64,000 nucleotides of DNA from Paludisphaera rhizosphaerae (GTDB lineage Bacteria > Planctomycetota > Planctomycetia > Isosphaerales > Isosphaeraceae), in NCBI RefSeq assembly GCF_011065895.1, contig NZ_JAALCR010000020.1, forward strand, positions 82,031 to 146,030, given 5' to 3'. How positions within the stretch are numbered: the first letter of the stretch is position 1; every line of letters starts with the position of its first letter. Both the position numbers and the translations under genes were made by a program. Positions 1-8,822 of the stretch are shown here, piece by piece. Under the pieces are notes generated by a model. It ran no database searches, had not been told where the DNA came from, and saw nothing but the letters and a program-made list of their open reading frames with translations.

Positions 1-554
1 AGAGGCTTCAGACGCTCGCCGAGGGTGATCGGCCGTGCGGCCTCGACCCGACGCGAGGCGGCGGTGCGTCGGCCCCGCATCAGGATGTACGTCAGCCCGG
101 CAAGCCAGAGCGACGCCCCCACGGCGATCAGGAAGCGATACCCTCCCATCGGGGGCGACGGTTCGAGTTGAAGCGAGTGCGGCTGGATCTGCCCCGCCGC
201 AAGCGTGGGCGTGACCCGAACCGCAATCGCTGGAACCTCGCCCAGTTCCGAGCCGTCCTTGCGCCGGAGATACTTCCGCAGGTCGTACTCGCCCGGTTCG
301 AGGGCGTAATAGACGAGGTTGTATCGAAACGCCGAGCCGTGCGGGAAAGCGTCGACGATCCGCAGGATGAGCGGCTCGCGGCGGTCCTCGATCGGCTTCA
401 CCTCCAACTCCGTCCCCGGAATCACGAGCTGGTCGATCCGAGCGGGCATGCCCACGGTGGAGTTGGTCGAGGCCGCGGGCGACTCGGCTCGCGACGAGCC
501 GAACGCTGCGAACAGGGCGACGGCGATCGTTGTCGAGCGGTGAATCATGATCAT
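1..554 (-). CDS. Membrane-anchored exported protein of the MoxR/DUF58 operon, 3' end outside window
   Basis: The visible part is about 184 codons. Residues 1-25 form a short hydrophobic leader ending near an SSRAES cleavage-like site. About 110 polar residues follow, then one membrane helix (around residues 138-156, ending before MRGRRT) and a basic cytoplasmic start. The ATG at 554 overlaps the TGA of the upstream DUF58 gene as ATGA, so translation is probably coupled; a second ATG at 548 is possible. MoxR-DUF58 operons usually continue with membrane proteins and von Willebrand (Bat-type) proteins, and this gene has that position. I do not recognise the family. The frame was read directly from the minus strand and runs off the left edge. 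Confidence 0.7.
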   Translation of the reverse strand, partial: MIMIHRSTTIAVALFAAFGSSRAESPAASTNSTVGMPARIDQLVIPGTELEVKPIEDRREPLILRIVDAFPHGSAFRYNLVYYALEPGEYDLRKYLRRKDGSELGEVPAIAVRVTPTLAAGQIQPHSLQLEPSPPMGGYRFLIAVGASLWLAGLTYILMRGRRTAASRRVEAARPITLGERLKP

Positions 555-1411
555 CGGGCCCCCCGTCCCAGGAGGTCCCGCATCCGGAAGAACTGGCGGA
601 GCCGGGAGACGTAGGGCTTGTCGACGTCGATCAGCAGGTGATCGATCCCCCGCTTCTTGAATCCCTCCTCAACAGCCTGCTGGTCGAGCCACCGGGCCCT
701 GCGTCGAACGAGCACGGGAGCCCCGGTCTCAGCCTCGCGGCCTCGGACGAAGCCGACGCCTCGCAGGCTCTCCTCGGCCGGGTCTCGCAACTGCAGGACG
801 GCGAGGTCGTGCTGCTGAGCGAGCCGGCGGAGCGAGGGGACGGCCTTGGGGTCGTGAAGGTCGCTGAGGACGATCACGAGCACCCGGTGCGTCAGGCTGG
901 GCGTCAGTTCGGCCAGCCGAGAACCCAGCGAAGTGGGCTCGTCGCGGCGGTAGCTCCGCAGCTTGTGCAGCCACTGCATGACCTGGTCCTTCGACATTGT
1001 CGGCGTGACGTGCAAATTGCGCCCGCCGACTCCGAGGACACCGACCGGGCTGATACGCTCCAGGCAGGCGAGAGCCAGGCCCCCCGCGATGAAGAGGGCC
1101 GTCTCATACTTGGTCGGATGGTGCGAGCCCACGGTCATCGAAGCTGAGGTGTCGATCAGGAGGTAGGCGGGCATCCGCTTGGGAGCCTCGTACTCCTTGA
1201 CATGGACCCTCCGCGTCCGGGCGGTGACCCGCCAGTCGATCAGTTTGATCGGGTCGCCGTACTGGTAGGGCCGCGACTGGACGTAGTCGACCCCCGATCC
1301 CAGAAAGGGGGAACGATCCGCGCCGTAGCTCAGGCTGTCGGCGAGCCGTTTCACGGCGATCAGGAATTGCCGCGAGTCCAGGACGTCGTGGCTTTCGATC
1401 CGGCTTTCCAC
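551..1411 (-). CDS. DUF58 family protein (von Willebrand A-like)
   Basis: A 286-aa protein with the DUF58 signature: a YGDPIKLIDWRVTARTR block near residues 53-69, then KEYE, then a von Willebrand-like MIDAS start DTSASM near residue 88 that probably binds a metal. There is no signal peptide or clear membrane helix. In the family, such proteins work with MoxR AAA ATPases on envelope or metalloprotein-related substrates; the actual substrate here is unknown. It lies 26 bp after the moxR-like gene on the same strand and overlaps the next gene by 4 bases. Family assignment is firm, physiological role is not. Confidence 0.9.
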   Translation of the reverse strand: MESRIESHDVLDSRQFLIAVKRLADSLSYGADRSPFLGSGVDYVQSRPYQYGDPIKLIDWRVTARTRRVHVKEYEAPKRMPAYLLIDTSASMTVGSHHPTKYETALFIAGGLALACLERISPVGVLGVGGRNLHVTPTMSKDQVMQWLHKLRSYRRDEPTSLGSRLAELTPSLTHRVLVIVLSDLHDPKAVPSLRRLAQQHDLAVLQLRDPAEESLRGVGFVRGREAETGAPVLVRRRARWLDQQAVEEGFKKRGIDHLLIDVDKPYVSRLRQFFRMRDLLGRGAR

Positions 1412-1437
1412 GCGAGGTCGCCCCTTTCCAACGGTCG

Positions 1438-2505
1438 TTAGTGCGCGTGGCCGTTAGCGAGAGCCGCCTCGGGGGCCGCCGCCCGTCCCCCGAGGGGGCC
1501 CAGGATTTCGCGGAGGACGTCGGGCCCGGTCAGCCCTTCGGCAAGGGCCTCGTAACTCAGCCGGATGCGGTGCAGGAGAACGTCCTCCGCCAGGGCGAAA
1601 AGGTCCTCGGGGATCACATAGTGGCGGCCGTGGATCAGGGCCCGCGCACGGGCTCCCTTCACCAGGGCGATGCCGGCTCGGGGGCTGGCGCCGAGTTCCA
1701 GGGCCGGGTGCGTCCGCGTCCGCTTGACCACCTCAACAACGTGATCCGTGAACGTGTCGCTGACGTAGACCTTGTGGACGGCCTCCATCACCCGGACCAG
1801 GGCCTCTGTCGTCGCGACCGGCCCCCCATCCAGCACGTCGAACTCGGTGCGAGCCACGGCCCCGCGATCCTCCCGGCGCACGCCCAGAGCGATGTTTCGC
1901 TTGAGGACTTCCTTCTCCTCCTCGGGCGTCGGATAGTCCAGGCGGTGGCAGAGCATGAAGCGGTCGAGCTGCGCCTCGGGGAGTTCGAACGTCCCGCTCT
2001 GCTCGATTGGGTTCTGAGTCGCGATAACCAGGAAGGGCGTCGGCAGGCGGAAGGTCTCATTGCCGATGGTCACCTTCCGCTCCTGCATGGCCTCCAGCAA
2101 GGCGCTCTGGACCTTCGGCGCGGCGCGGTTGATCTCGTCCGCGAGGAGAAGGTTGGTGAAGATCGGCCCCTTGTGGATGCGGAAATCGTTGGTCCGCTGG
2201 TCGAGGATCTCGGAGCCGACGATGTCGGAGGGGAGCAGGTCGACGGTGAACTGGATTCGGGCGAAGTGGAGGTCGATCGTCCGGGAAAGGGTTGAGACCA
2301 GCAGCGTCTTCGCGAGCCCCGGCACGCCCTGCAGCAGCAGATGGCCGCCAGTGAAGAGCGAGATCAACAGCCGCTCGACCACGACGTCCTGCCCGACGAC
2401 GACCGTCCCCACGCGCTGGCGCACGTCCCTGATGAAATTCAGGCATTCAGAATCGATCGAGGCATCATCGCCCTGTTCAGACGGCGCGGGAGCTTCTGGA
2501 TTCAT
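1438..2505 (-). CDS. MoxR-family AAA+ ATPase
   Basis: A 355-aa AAA+ protein of normal MoxR length. The Walker A region reads GVPGLAKT (about residues 60-67) and Walker B reads LLADEINRA followed by PKVQSALLEAMQE, the family's hallmark block. ATQNPIEQSGTFELPEAQLDRF supplies sensor 1 and the arginine-bearing segment. The C-terminal lid domain contains ASPRAGIALVKGARARAL. Such ATPases act as chaperones for vWA/DUF58 partners, and the DUF58 gene follows directly. The ATG at 2505 is the first in frame before the conserved GQDVVVERLL segment. Confidence 0.93.
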   Translation of the reverse strand: MNPEAPAPSEQGDDASIDSECLNFIRDVRQRVGTVVVGQDVVVERLLISLFTGGHLLLQGVPGLAKTLLVSTLSRTIDLHFARIQFTVDLLPSDIVGSEILDQRTNDFRIHKGPIFTNLLLADEINRAAPKVQSALLEAMQERKVTIGNETFRLPTPFLVIATQNPIEQSGTFELPEAQLDRFMLCHRLDYPTPEEEKEVLKRNIALGVRREDRGAVARTEFDVLDGGPVATTEALVRVMEAVHKVYVSDTFTDHVVEVVKRTRTHPALELGASPRAGIALVKGARARALIHGRHYVIPEDLFALAEDVLLHRIRLSYEALAEGLTGPDVLREILGPLGGRAAAPEAALANGHAH

Positions 2506-2979
2506 GATTCAGTCCGCAAGACACAGCGAATCCTCCAACGACGCCGAAAAACGGGCCGGCGACGCCGAGGTTGAATCGACGCTTTCAAGACTTCAAGGAA
2601 CGCGACTTCAGTTGTTGCAAGACGATCTCGTCCACCCTCAACGGCGACCTCCTTGAGATCGCTCGAACCGCAGAACAAGGACTGACTCCCGACGGACCGT
2701 CATGCCTTCTTGATGTCTTTTCGATCGCTCCCAGGTTGCAAACGCTCCGACGCTCTCAGGGCGTCCGGAGGGTCCCCACCCCGAACTCCGACAATCATCG
2801 GAGCGGCCCGTCGCCGCCGCAAGTGAAAAAATCCGAAACATTGCGGACTTGGAGACTGGACCCACGCCTTGAATCTTCCTCACAGACGAGTTTCTCGATC
2901 TCCTCCGATCCAGGCGACTCGAGGCGAGCGATATTACGCCGGACTTTTCCAGTCGGCTGTCGATTTCGGACTCGTCGGG

Positions 2980-3480
2980 GCGGACGAGCGTCCCCTGGTG
3001 CGATCAGCACCTCGACCGCAGGGCGGTTCATGGCTTGCTGGATGTTCGCCAGCATCCGGATCATGACCCGGCCGCCGTGTTGGAACTTGCCGAAGATCGG
3101 AAGCTTCTCTTCTTGAGCATCCCTCGGACCGGAACCCGCTTCAGGCGTTCATCGTCGACCGATTCGGTTTTCTCTCGAAGGCGTCGGGATGACCCTTATG
3201 TTCTGCGTCGGGCGGCCTCATCTCGCGAATGGTTGGGAAGCTCTTGGCGTCGTTGAAGAGATCCAGGATGTTCACGATGAAGCAGAGGTTCGTTGATCTG
3301 ATCTTGGCGGCGGTCAAGGTCGTCCGAGACCCCTGAGGCTATCAATCGGAACGCCTACCCCCTGTCACTCTGGAATCCATCTTGAGCCCCGTCTTCCTCA
3401 TCGACGAAGTCGAACCCATACCGCTGGTTCGGGAAGACGTTCTCCTGGGTGATAACCGAGGTGTTCGACTGCGAAGATCA
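2980..3480 (-). pseudogene. Decayed remnant, partly GldG-like (ABC-associated) gene
   Basis: No intact ORF spans 2506-4062, but the minus strand carries protein-like segments in different frames separated by stops. One at about 3299-3141 reads TNLCFIVNILDLFNDAKSF followed by PTIRE. This resembles the block of GldG-like proteins (NVTFVLNxIDxLxGDDSFIxLRxRRP) that I know from ABC-2-associated operons. Other segments read NQRYGFDFVDEEDG (around 3430-3380) and KFQHGGRVMIRMLANIQQAM (around 3095-3040). Intact planctomycete loci often place gldG-like genes just upstream of moxR, which fits. The similarity is from memory, so this is an inference. Confidence 0.4.
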
Positions 3481-3539
3481 TCGCGAGCCCAGATCAGGCT
3501 GACGTTTCGTGAATCACAGCGCGCTTTCGAGTAAACGAG

Positions 3540-4062
3540 TCGAGACAAAAGACTAAGGCCTCTCAGGGTGTTCGATGTGCTTAGTATTGTTATGCGTGGC
3601 GTTTATTTGCGTGTTGCGGAACAGTACGGATTTTTTCTTGACAGATCGTTGTGGTGCACGCGATCATGTCCATTCGTGATCGAACATCCTCACATGAAAT
3701 CGTACGCACATTCATTCGGTAGTTTGTATTGCCTGACTCAGAGTACCCATGAGCCCTAAGCGATACTCCGATTTTCGACTCGCATGCCACGTGAACACCG
3801 TCTCACGCCTTAGTGGCTCGAACGGCTTGCCGCATCGATGCTTCTCTCCCCACAATCGGCAAGAGTGAGTCGACGCGCAGCATCTAGAAACCCAACGGCG
3901 TCTCGACAGCCGTTTCAACAAGCTGACCCTCCCCGACGACCTCGAACGGTCGACGCCCCTCCTCTCCCTGCCGTCGCCTACAGCTGCCTCTCTTTGGATT
4001 ACTGAGACCTTGACTGCGCTGATGCGGTCGAGGCCCGCCTCATCACTCGATCGAGGATCCAG
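3540..4062. other. AT-richer intergenic region before the polysaccharide locus
   Basis: No convincing gene is visible. About 3555-3740 is clearly poorer in G+C than the flanks, with TTATTTGCGTG- and TTTTTTCTTGACA-like stretches. It precedes the first gene of the plus-strand exopolysaccharide locus, so it is the natural place for that operon's promoter. The TTGACA-like hexamer near 3637-3642 is a possible -35 box, but I see no well-placed -10 partner, so I do not call a promoter. Confidence 0.4.
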
Positions 4063-4737
4063 ATGTATACATGTGAGCAACAAAGCGATTTTGCAGTTGC
4101 TTCGGAGGCTTCTAGAGACGAGCTTCGGCAAGTCCGGATTTACGACGGGTCAAAGCGGGTTATGGACGTTGCCGTGGCCGCGACGGCCCTCTTCGCCTTG
4201 TGGCCCTTGCTGATCGCTCTAGCCGGTCTCGTCAGGTTGACCAGCCCCGGACCGATCCTATTCCGTCAGCGAAGGTTGGGACTTGGGGGCGAGGTTTTTT
4301 GGTGCTACAAGTTTCGGACGATGTCGGCCGACGCCGAGCACCGACTGCGATCCGACGCAGAACTTCGGTCTCGATTCCAGGGCTCCTTCAAGCTGGAGCG
4401 TGATCCGCGGCTGACCCGATTCGGACGATTCCTCCGGAAGACGAGCCTCGACGAACTTCCTCAACTCTTCCAGGTGTTGACGGGGCACATGAGTCTGATC
4501 GGCCCGAGGCCGATCGTGCCTGAGGAACTCGCGAAGTACGGCGAGCATGGAGAGAAGCTGCTGACCGTCAAGCCCGGCTTGGGAGGGTACTGGCAGGCCA
4601 ATCGCACGGGCGCAACCACCTACGAGGAGCGGGTTCGGATGGATCTTCGATACATCGACGAACGCTCGCTGCTGCTTGACGTTTGGCTCATCCTTCAGAC
4701 CTTCGGAAACGCCGTTGCGCGTCGCGGAGCCTGTTGA
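4063..4737 (+). CDS. Priming sugar transferase (polyprenyl-phosphate glycosyl-1-phosphate transferase)
   Basis: A 224-aa protein of the bacterial sugar transferase family (WcaJ/ExoY C-terminal type), which links the first sugar-1-phosphate to undecaprenyl phosphate at the inner membrane. Features in order: KRVMDV, one hydrophobic re-entrant helix (about 34-56), then LTSPGPILFRQRRLG, FWCYKFRTM, LRKTSLDELPQL, LIGPRPIVPEEL and VKPGLGGYWQ. These are the conserved blocks, including the catalytic DE of SLDELPQ. It lacks the extra N-terminal membrane domain of long WbaP/WcaJ forms, so it is the short monotopic type. It opens the polysaccharide locus. Confidence 0.92.
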   Translation: MYTCEQQSDFAVASEASRDELRQVRIYDGSKRVMDVAVAATALFALWPLLIALAGLVRLTSPGPILFRQRRLGLGGEVFWCYKFRTMSADAEHRLRSDAELRSRFQGSFKLERDPRLTRFGRFLRKTSLDELPQLFQVLTGHMSLIGPRPIVPEELAKYGEHGEKLLTVKPGLGGYWQANRTGATTYEERVRMDLRYIDERSLLLDVWLILQTFGNAVARRGAC

Positions 4738-4778
4738 TCCTGTCAACTTCGAGTCCCCGAAACTGCGAGGCTCCAGAC

Positions 4779-6080
4779 ATGACGTGCGCATACAACGGTA
4801 AAGACATAAAGATTTTAGTAATCACGCATTTGCTACTGCCTGATTCGTGCGGCGGGGCGCCGATTTTCACGGACCTTTGCCACGGCCTGGCCGAGCGTCG
4901 GATGGAGGTGACGGTTCGTTGCGCCTACCCTTACTACCCCGAGTGGACCGACAAAAGCGGTTCCAACGGCCTTCGGATTGAGCGGGAGAGCGTGGGCGCT
5001 CTCCAAGTCGAGCGGCACGGCATGTTCATCCCAAGCCGGCCGCAATCGATCGTCCAGCGAATAATGTATGAATTGTCCTTCGCGGCCTCGCTGAGCCGTT
5101 CATTGTTCCGCGGCGGCAAGTACGACGCCGTCGTCGTCTTCTGCCCGCTGGCGGGCAGCGTCGCTTATGCCGCGTTGCACAAACTGGTCCATGGAACGCC
5201 CGTCCTCCTGAACGTCCAGGATTTGCCGGCGGATGCCGCAGCTGCCGGAGGGGTCGCGAAAAGCCGAGTCGTTCGCGGTCTACTCCGGTTCGCCCAGCGA
5301 ATCCTGTTCAACCGCGCCGACGCCTGGCGCACGATCTCGCCGGTGATGCTGGAGCAGCTCAGTGGTCTGAGCCGACGTCGACAGCCGCTTTACCTGATCC
5401 CAGACTGGCTCCATCCGACGATGGCCGAAACGATCCGCTGCCTCCCGCCCAAGTCCGCGGGGTCCACCGGGCGACCGCTTAGGCTCTTCTATTCAGGGAA
5501 TATCGGAGGCAAGCAGGGGCTCTTGGATTTCTGCAAGATCCTCCAGCAGTGTGACGCCGACTTCGAATTTCGGATCAACGGGTGCGGCGGCGCTGCCGCC
5601 CAGGTCCACGAGTGGGTCGCCTCGACGCAGGATCCCCGCTTCGAGTTCGGGCCGCTCGTGGACGAGCCGGGCTTCGTCCGCAATCTCCACGAGGCCGACC
5701 TGTTCGTGATCACCGAGAAGCCCGACAAGCGCGCCTCCTTCTTCCCGAGCAAATCGATCCCGGCCATGTCGTCTGGGACGCCGATCCTCGCCGTCTGCAG
5801 CCCAGACAGCCCATTGGGAATCGAGATGCATCGCCACGACGTCGGCCCCTGGTTCTCCTGGGACGACTGCGACCGGGTCGGCGGATTTCTGACTTCGCTC
5901 TCAGCCTCGCCGGAGCGGCTCGACCATTGGCGCTTCAACGCTCTGAAGCGTTCGGAGAACTACCAGCGCGAAGCCTGTCTCGATCGTTTCGAGGGGGCGA
6001 TCCGCGAACTCGTCCGAGCCCAGGCCGCACACCCGGTCGCCGCCGGTCTCCCCCGTCCGACCGCGGTCGAAAACGTATGA
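4779..6080 (+). CDS. Glycosyltransferase family 4-like protein
   Basis: A 433-aa GT-B glycosyltransferase. The N-terminal half starts ILVITHLLLPDSCGGAP, the glycine-rich acceptor-side loop. The C-terminal half contains RLFYSGNIGGKQGL and the nucleotide-sugar block FFPSKSIPAMSSGTPILAV (about residues 325-345), as in WbuB-like enzymes. An upstream in-frame ATG at 4683 would extend the protein but overlaps the sugar transferase gene; the ATG at 4779 directly before the first beta strand is the better start. It should transfer a sugar to the growing lipid-linked repeat unit; donor and acceptor cannot be read from sequence. Confidence 0.88.
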   Translation: MTCAYNGKDIKILVITHLLLPDSCGGAPIFTDLCHGLAERRMEVTVRCAYPYYPEWTDKSGSNGLRIERESVGALQVERHGMFIPSRPQSIVQRIMYELSFAASLSRSLFRGGKYDAVVVFCPLAGSVAYAALHKLVHGTPVLLNVQDLPADAAAAGGVAKSRVVRGLLRFAQRILFNRADAWRTISPVMLEQLSGLSRRRQPLYLIPDWLHPTMAETIRCLPPKSAGSTGRPLRLFYSGNIGGKQGLLDFCKILQQCDADFEFRINGCGGAAAQVHEWVASTQDPRFEFGPLVDEPGFVRNLHEADLFVITEKPDKRASFFPSKSIPAMSSGTPILAVCSPDSPLGIEMHRHDVGPWFSWDDCDRVGGFLTSLSASPERLDHWRFNALKRSENYQREACLDRFEGAIRELVRAQAAHPVAAGLPRPTAVENV

Positions 6081-6189
6081 GCCCTAGCGCGGCCAGGGCA
6101 TGATCGGACCCGACGCGTTCGGCCGGCTGACCATCTTCATATATCACGACCTGCCGAGTGGCAGGGCATAACAGCAAAGGATTTTGATC

Positions 6190-7119
6190 ATGCGAGTTCT
6201 CGTCACAGGCGGGGCCGGCTACGTCGGCTCAGCCCTTGTTCCCATGCTTCTCCAACGCGGCCACAAGGTCCGGGTCTATGACCTGCTCAAGTTCGGCGGG
6301 AACGGCCTCCTACCTTGCTGCCAGGACTCTCGATTCGAACTGATCAAGGGTGACGTCACCGACGCGGTCGGCGTCAAGAAGGCCCTTGAAGGCGTCGATG
6401 CGGTCGTCCATCTCGCTGCGATCGTCGGCTATCCCGCCTGCAAGAAGGAGCCCCAACTCGCCGTCTCCACGAACGTCGACGGGACGAGGAACGTGCTCGA
6501 ACAGCGCAAGCCCGACCAGAAGGTCGTCTTCGCTTCGACCGGCAGCATTTACGGATCAGTCCCGGACTACGTCTGCAACGAATACACTCCCCGCGCTCCA
6601 ATCACGCTGTACGGCGAGACCAAGGCTAAGGCCGAGCAAATGGTCCTGGAGGCCGGCAATAGCGTGGCGTACCGTTATGCAACGGCCTTCGGGGTGAGCA
6701 ACCGGATGCGGCTCGACCTTATGCCGAACGACTTCACCTACCAGGCTGTCAAGAACCGCAATCTCATCGTCTACCAGGGCGGATTCAAGCGGACCTTCGT
6801 CCACGTCCGTGACATGGCTCGATCGATCCTCTTCGCGCTCGACAACTGGGACGCGATGAAGGACGACGTATACAACGTTGGGCACGAATCCATGAACTTC
6901 ACCAAGGAGGACGTCGCTCGCCAGATCCTCAAGCACGTCGACTATTACCTCCACTTCGCCGAGGTGGGGAGCGACGCCGATCAACGCAACTACGAGGTGA
7001 GCTACGAAAAAATCCGCGGCAAAGGTTTCGAGACGACGATCGACCTGGGCCACGGGATCGCCGAACTCGTCCAGGCGGCCCGCCTGATCGACTTCCAAAA
7101 CCCATTCGCGAACGTCTGA
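6190..7119 (+). CDS. NAD-dependent sugar-nucleotide epimerase/dehydratase
   Basis: A 309-aa extended short-chain dehydrogenase. VLVTGGAGYVGSALVP at the N-terminus is the NAD-binding Rossmann loop; DAVVHLAAIVGYP follows. FASTGSIYG supplies the catalytic serine/threonine and YGETKAKAE the YxxxK pair. HVRDMARSI fits the substrate-binding part. It should modify an NDP-sugar for the polysaccharide; the exact reaction is unclear. The frame is open from a TTG at 6184 (TTG ATC ATG), but ATG 6190 is the more credible start. Confidence 0.88.
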   Translation: MRVLVTGGAGYVGSALVPMLLQRGHKVRVYDLLKFGGNGLLPCCQDSRFELIKGDVTDAVGVKKALEGVDAVVHLAAIVGYPACKKEPQLAVSTNVDGTRNVLEQRKPDQKVVFASTGSIYGSVPDYVCNEYTPRAPITLYGETKAKAEQMVLEAGNSVAYRYATAFGVSNRMRLDLMPNDFTYQAVKNRNLIVYQGGFKRTFVHVRDMARSILFALDNWDAMKDDVYNVGHESMNFTKEDVARQILKHVDYYLHFAEVGSDADQRNYEVSYEKIRGKGFETTIDLGHGIAELVQAARLIDFQNPFANV

Positions 7120-7197
7120 GCGGGGGAAGCCCTATCGTACGGCGGCCATGCGCGTCGCCGGCCTCACTCGGAATCGGAGTCGGAAGCGGAGGTGGTG

Positions 7198-8160
7198 ATG
7201 CAGAGTTTCTGGTCCAACAAGAGAGTGACCGTTACGGGAGGGGCGGGCTTTCTGGGGCGACACCTGGTGAGTCGGCTCGAGGGCTATGGCGCTCAAGTTT
7301 ACGTACCACGTCGTCGCGACTACGACCTGACGACCCTCGACGCGTCGCTCCGGTGCCTGTTGGAACACCCCTGCGACGTGCTCTTCCATGCGGCCGCATA
7401 CTACGGCGGGATCGGCATCAACCAGACCCAGCCTGCAACGCTCTACTACACCAACCTCGTCATGGGCGCGAACCTCATGGAGGCCGCGCGCCTGGCGAAG
7501 GTTGGAAAGTTCATCGCGATCGGGACGGCATGCAGCTACCCGGGGTATCTTGAAGGCCTCCTGAATGAGGAGGACCTTTGGGCTGGCCCCTGTCATGCGA
7601 GCGTCGTTAATTACGGCCTGACGAAGAAGATGATGGCCGTGCAGGGGTTGGCCTATAAGAGGCAATACGGGCTCGATTCCATCCACCTCATCCTGACGAA
7701 CCTCTACGGCCCGGGAGACAGCTACAACCCTGACAGATCCCACGTCGTCGCGGCCTTGGTCCGTAAGTTCGTCGAAGCGGAGCAGGCGGGCGCGCCAAGC
7801 GTCGAGATTTGGGGCACGGGCAAGCCGGTCCGAGAGTTCATCTACGTCGAGGATTGCGCGGAGGCGATCCTCCTGGCGGCGGAGCACTACTCGGACGTCG
7901 CGACGCCCTTGAACATCGGCACCGGCGTCGGGACCTCGATCAAGGAGCTTGCCGAGGCCGTCCACGCGGCCTCCGGCTTCCGCGGCAAGCTCACCTGGAG
8001 CGTCGACAAGCCAGATGGAGCGGCATTCAAGGTTCTGGACATCTCCCGGATGAAATCGGCTCTGGAAGGTTGGTCGGCGCCGACGGGGCTCGCGGACGGA
8101 CTTGGGAAGACGATCGCCTGGTACAGGGCTAATAAGGCCCAGGCGGATGAAAAATGGTGA
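7198..8160 (+). CDS. GDP-L-fucose synthase-like epimerase/reductase
   Basis: A 320-aa extended SDR protein: VTVTGGAGFLGRHL (Rossmann loop), HAAAYYGGIGINQTQPA, GTACSYPG (catalytic Ser/Cys region), YGLTKKMM (YxxxK), TNLYGPGDSYNP, SHVVAALVRKF and WGTGKPVREFIYVEDCAEAI. These match in order the distinctive blocks of GDP-L-fucose synthase (GDP-4-keto-6-deoxymannose epimerase/reductase), including the SHVIPALLRRF and MREF segments. No GDP-mannose 4,6-dehydratase gene is in the window, so the substrate would be made elsewhere or may differ. ATG 7198 is preferred over GTG 7192. The stop overlaps the next gene. Confidence 0.82.
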   Translation: MQSFWSNKRVTVTGGAGFLGRHLVSRLEGYGAQVYVPRRRDYDLTTLDASLRCLLEHPCDVLFHAAAYYGGIGINQTQPATLYYTNLVMGANLMEAARLAKVGKFIAIGTACSYPGYLEGLLNEEDLWAGPCHASVVNYGLTKKMMAVQGLAYKRQYGLDSIHLILTNLYGPGDSYNPDRSHVVAALVRKFVEAEQAGAPSVEIWGTGKPVREFIYVEDCAEAILLAAEHYSDVATPLNIGTGVGTSIKELAEAVHAASGFRGKLTWSVDKPDGAAFKVLDISRMKSALEGWSAPTGLADGLGKTIAWYRANKAQADEKW

Positions 8161-8822
8161 ACGCCGGCGTTTCGCATCCGGAGATTGCAAACGGGGTCCA
8201 TCAGACCGAAGCTACCGCGGCGCGCCCCCCGATCCGGTTGAGCAAGCTGCCGAAGAATCTATCCCCGCGCACCAAGCCCGTCTGGTTTGAGGCCGTCTGG
8301 ATGCTTACCGAGGCTTTGCTCGTTAGCAATCCCCTGCAGATCTCCTCAGGACTGAGGGTGGCCGTACTCCGCCTCTTCGGAGCGAAAATCGGCGTCGAGA
8401 CGCTGATCAGAGACGTCCGAGTCAAATATCCGTGGAAGTTGGAGGTCGGCGATCGTTGCTGGATCGGCGAGCGAGTTTGGTTTCACAACCAGGACCATTT
8501 GACCATAGGCTGCGATTCGGTTGTCTCCCAAGAGACGTTCATCACGACGGGATCGCACGACATCGCGGAGACGATGCATCTCGTCACGAAGCCGGTTCGC
8601 ATTGGCGACGGAGTCTGGATCACGTCGCGTTGCATCGTGCAGATGGGCGTGACCATCGGCGACAACGCGATCGTGACGCCAGGCAGCGTCGTCCATCGAT
8701 CCTTGGCGTCAGGTGGAATCTACGGCGGAAACCCGGCGACCTTCAAACGGAATCGCTGGGTCGAAAACCCCGAACGAGACCTCGTCAGTCAAATGGGAAA
8801 TCCCGAGGCCGCCCCCTTATGA
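8154..8822 (+). CDS. WcaF-like polysaccharide O-acetyltransferase
   Basis: A 222-aa left-handed beta-helix acyltransferase. The N-terminal part has a hydrophobic helix and LRVAVLRLFGAKIG. The hexapeptide region begins IRDVRVKYPWKLEVGDRCWIGERVWF and runs through TTGSHDI, IGDGVWITSRC and GVTIGDNAIVTPGSVV. This organisation is that of WcaF-type colanic acid acetyltransferases, which use acetyl-CoA. The start overlaps the previous stop (ATGGTGA) and the stop overlaps the next ATG, so it is translationally coupled on both sides. Confidence 0.85.
   Translation: MVNAGVSHPEIANGVHQTEATAARPPIRLSKLPKNLSPRTKPVWFEAVWMLTEALLVSNPLQISSGLRVAVLRLFGAKIGVETLIRDVRVKYPWKLEVGDRCWIGERVWFHNQDHLTIGCDSVVSQETFITTGSHDIAETMHLVTKPVRIGDGVWITSRCIVQMGVTIGDNAIVTPGSVVHRSLASGGIYGGNPATFKRNRWVENPERDLVSQMGNPEAAPL

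Noticed and set aside
3630..3660. TTGACA-like hexamer before the polysaccharide locus
   Set aside because: There is no convincing -10 partner at proper distance, and it is over 400 bp from the first gene, so it is not listed as a promoter.
8432..8818. N-terminal extension of the Wzc-like protein
   Set aside because: This open stretch overlaps the acetyltransferase gene in another frame and has no family similarity; the ATGA overlap at 8819 gives the normal N-terminus.
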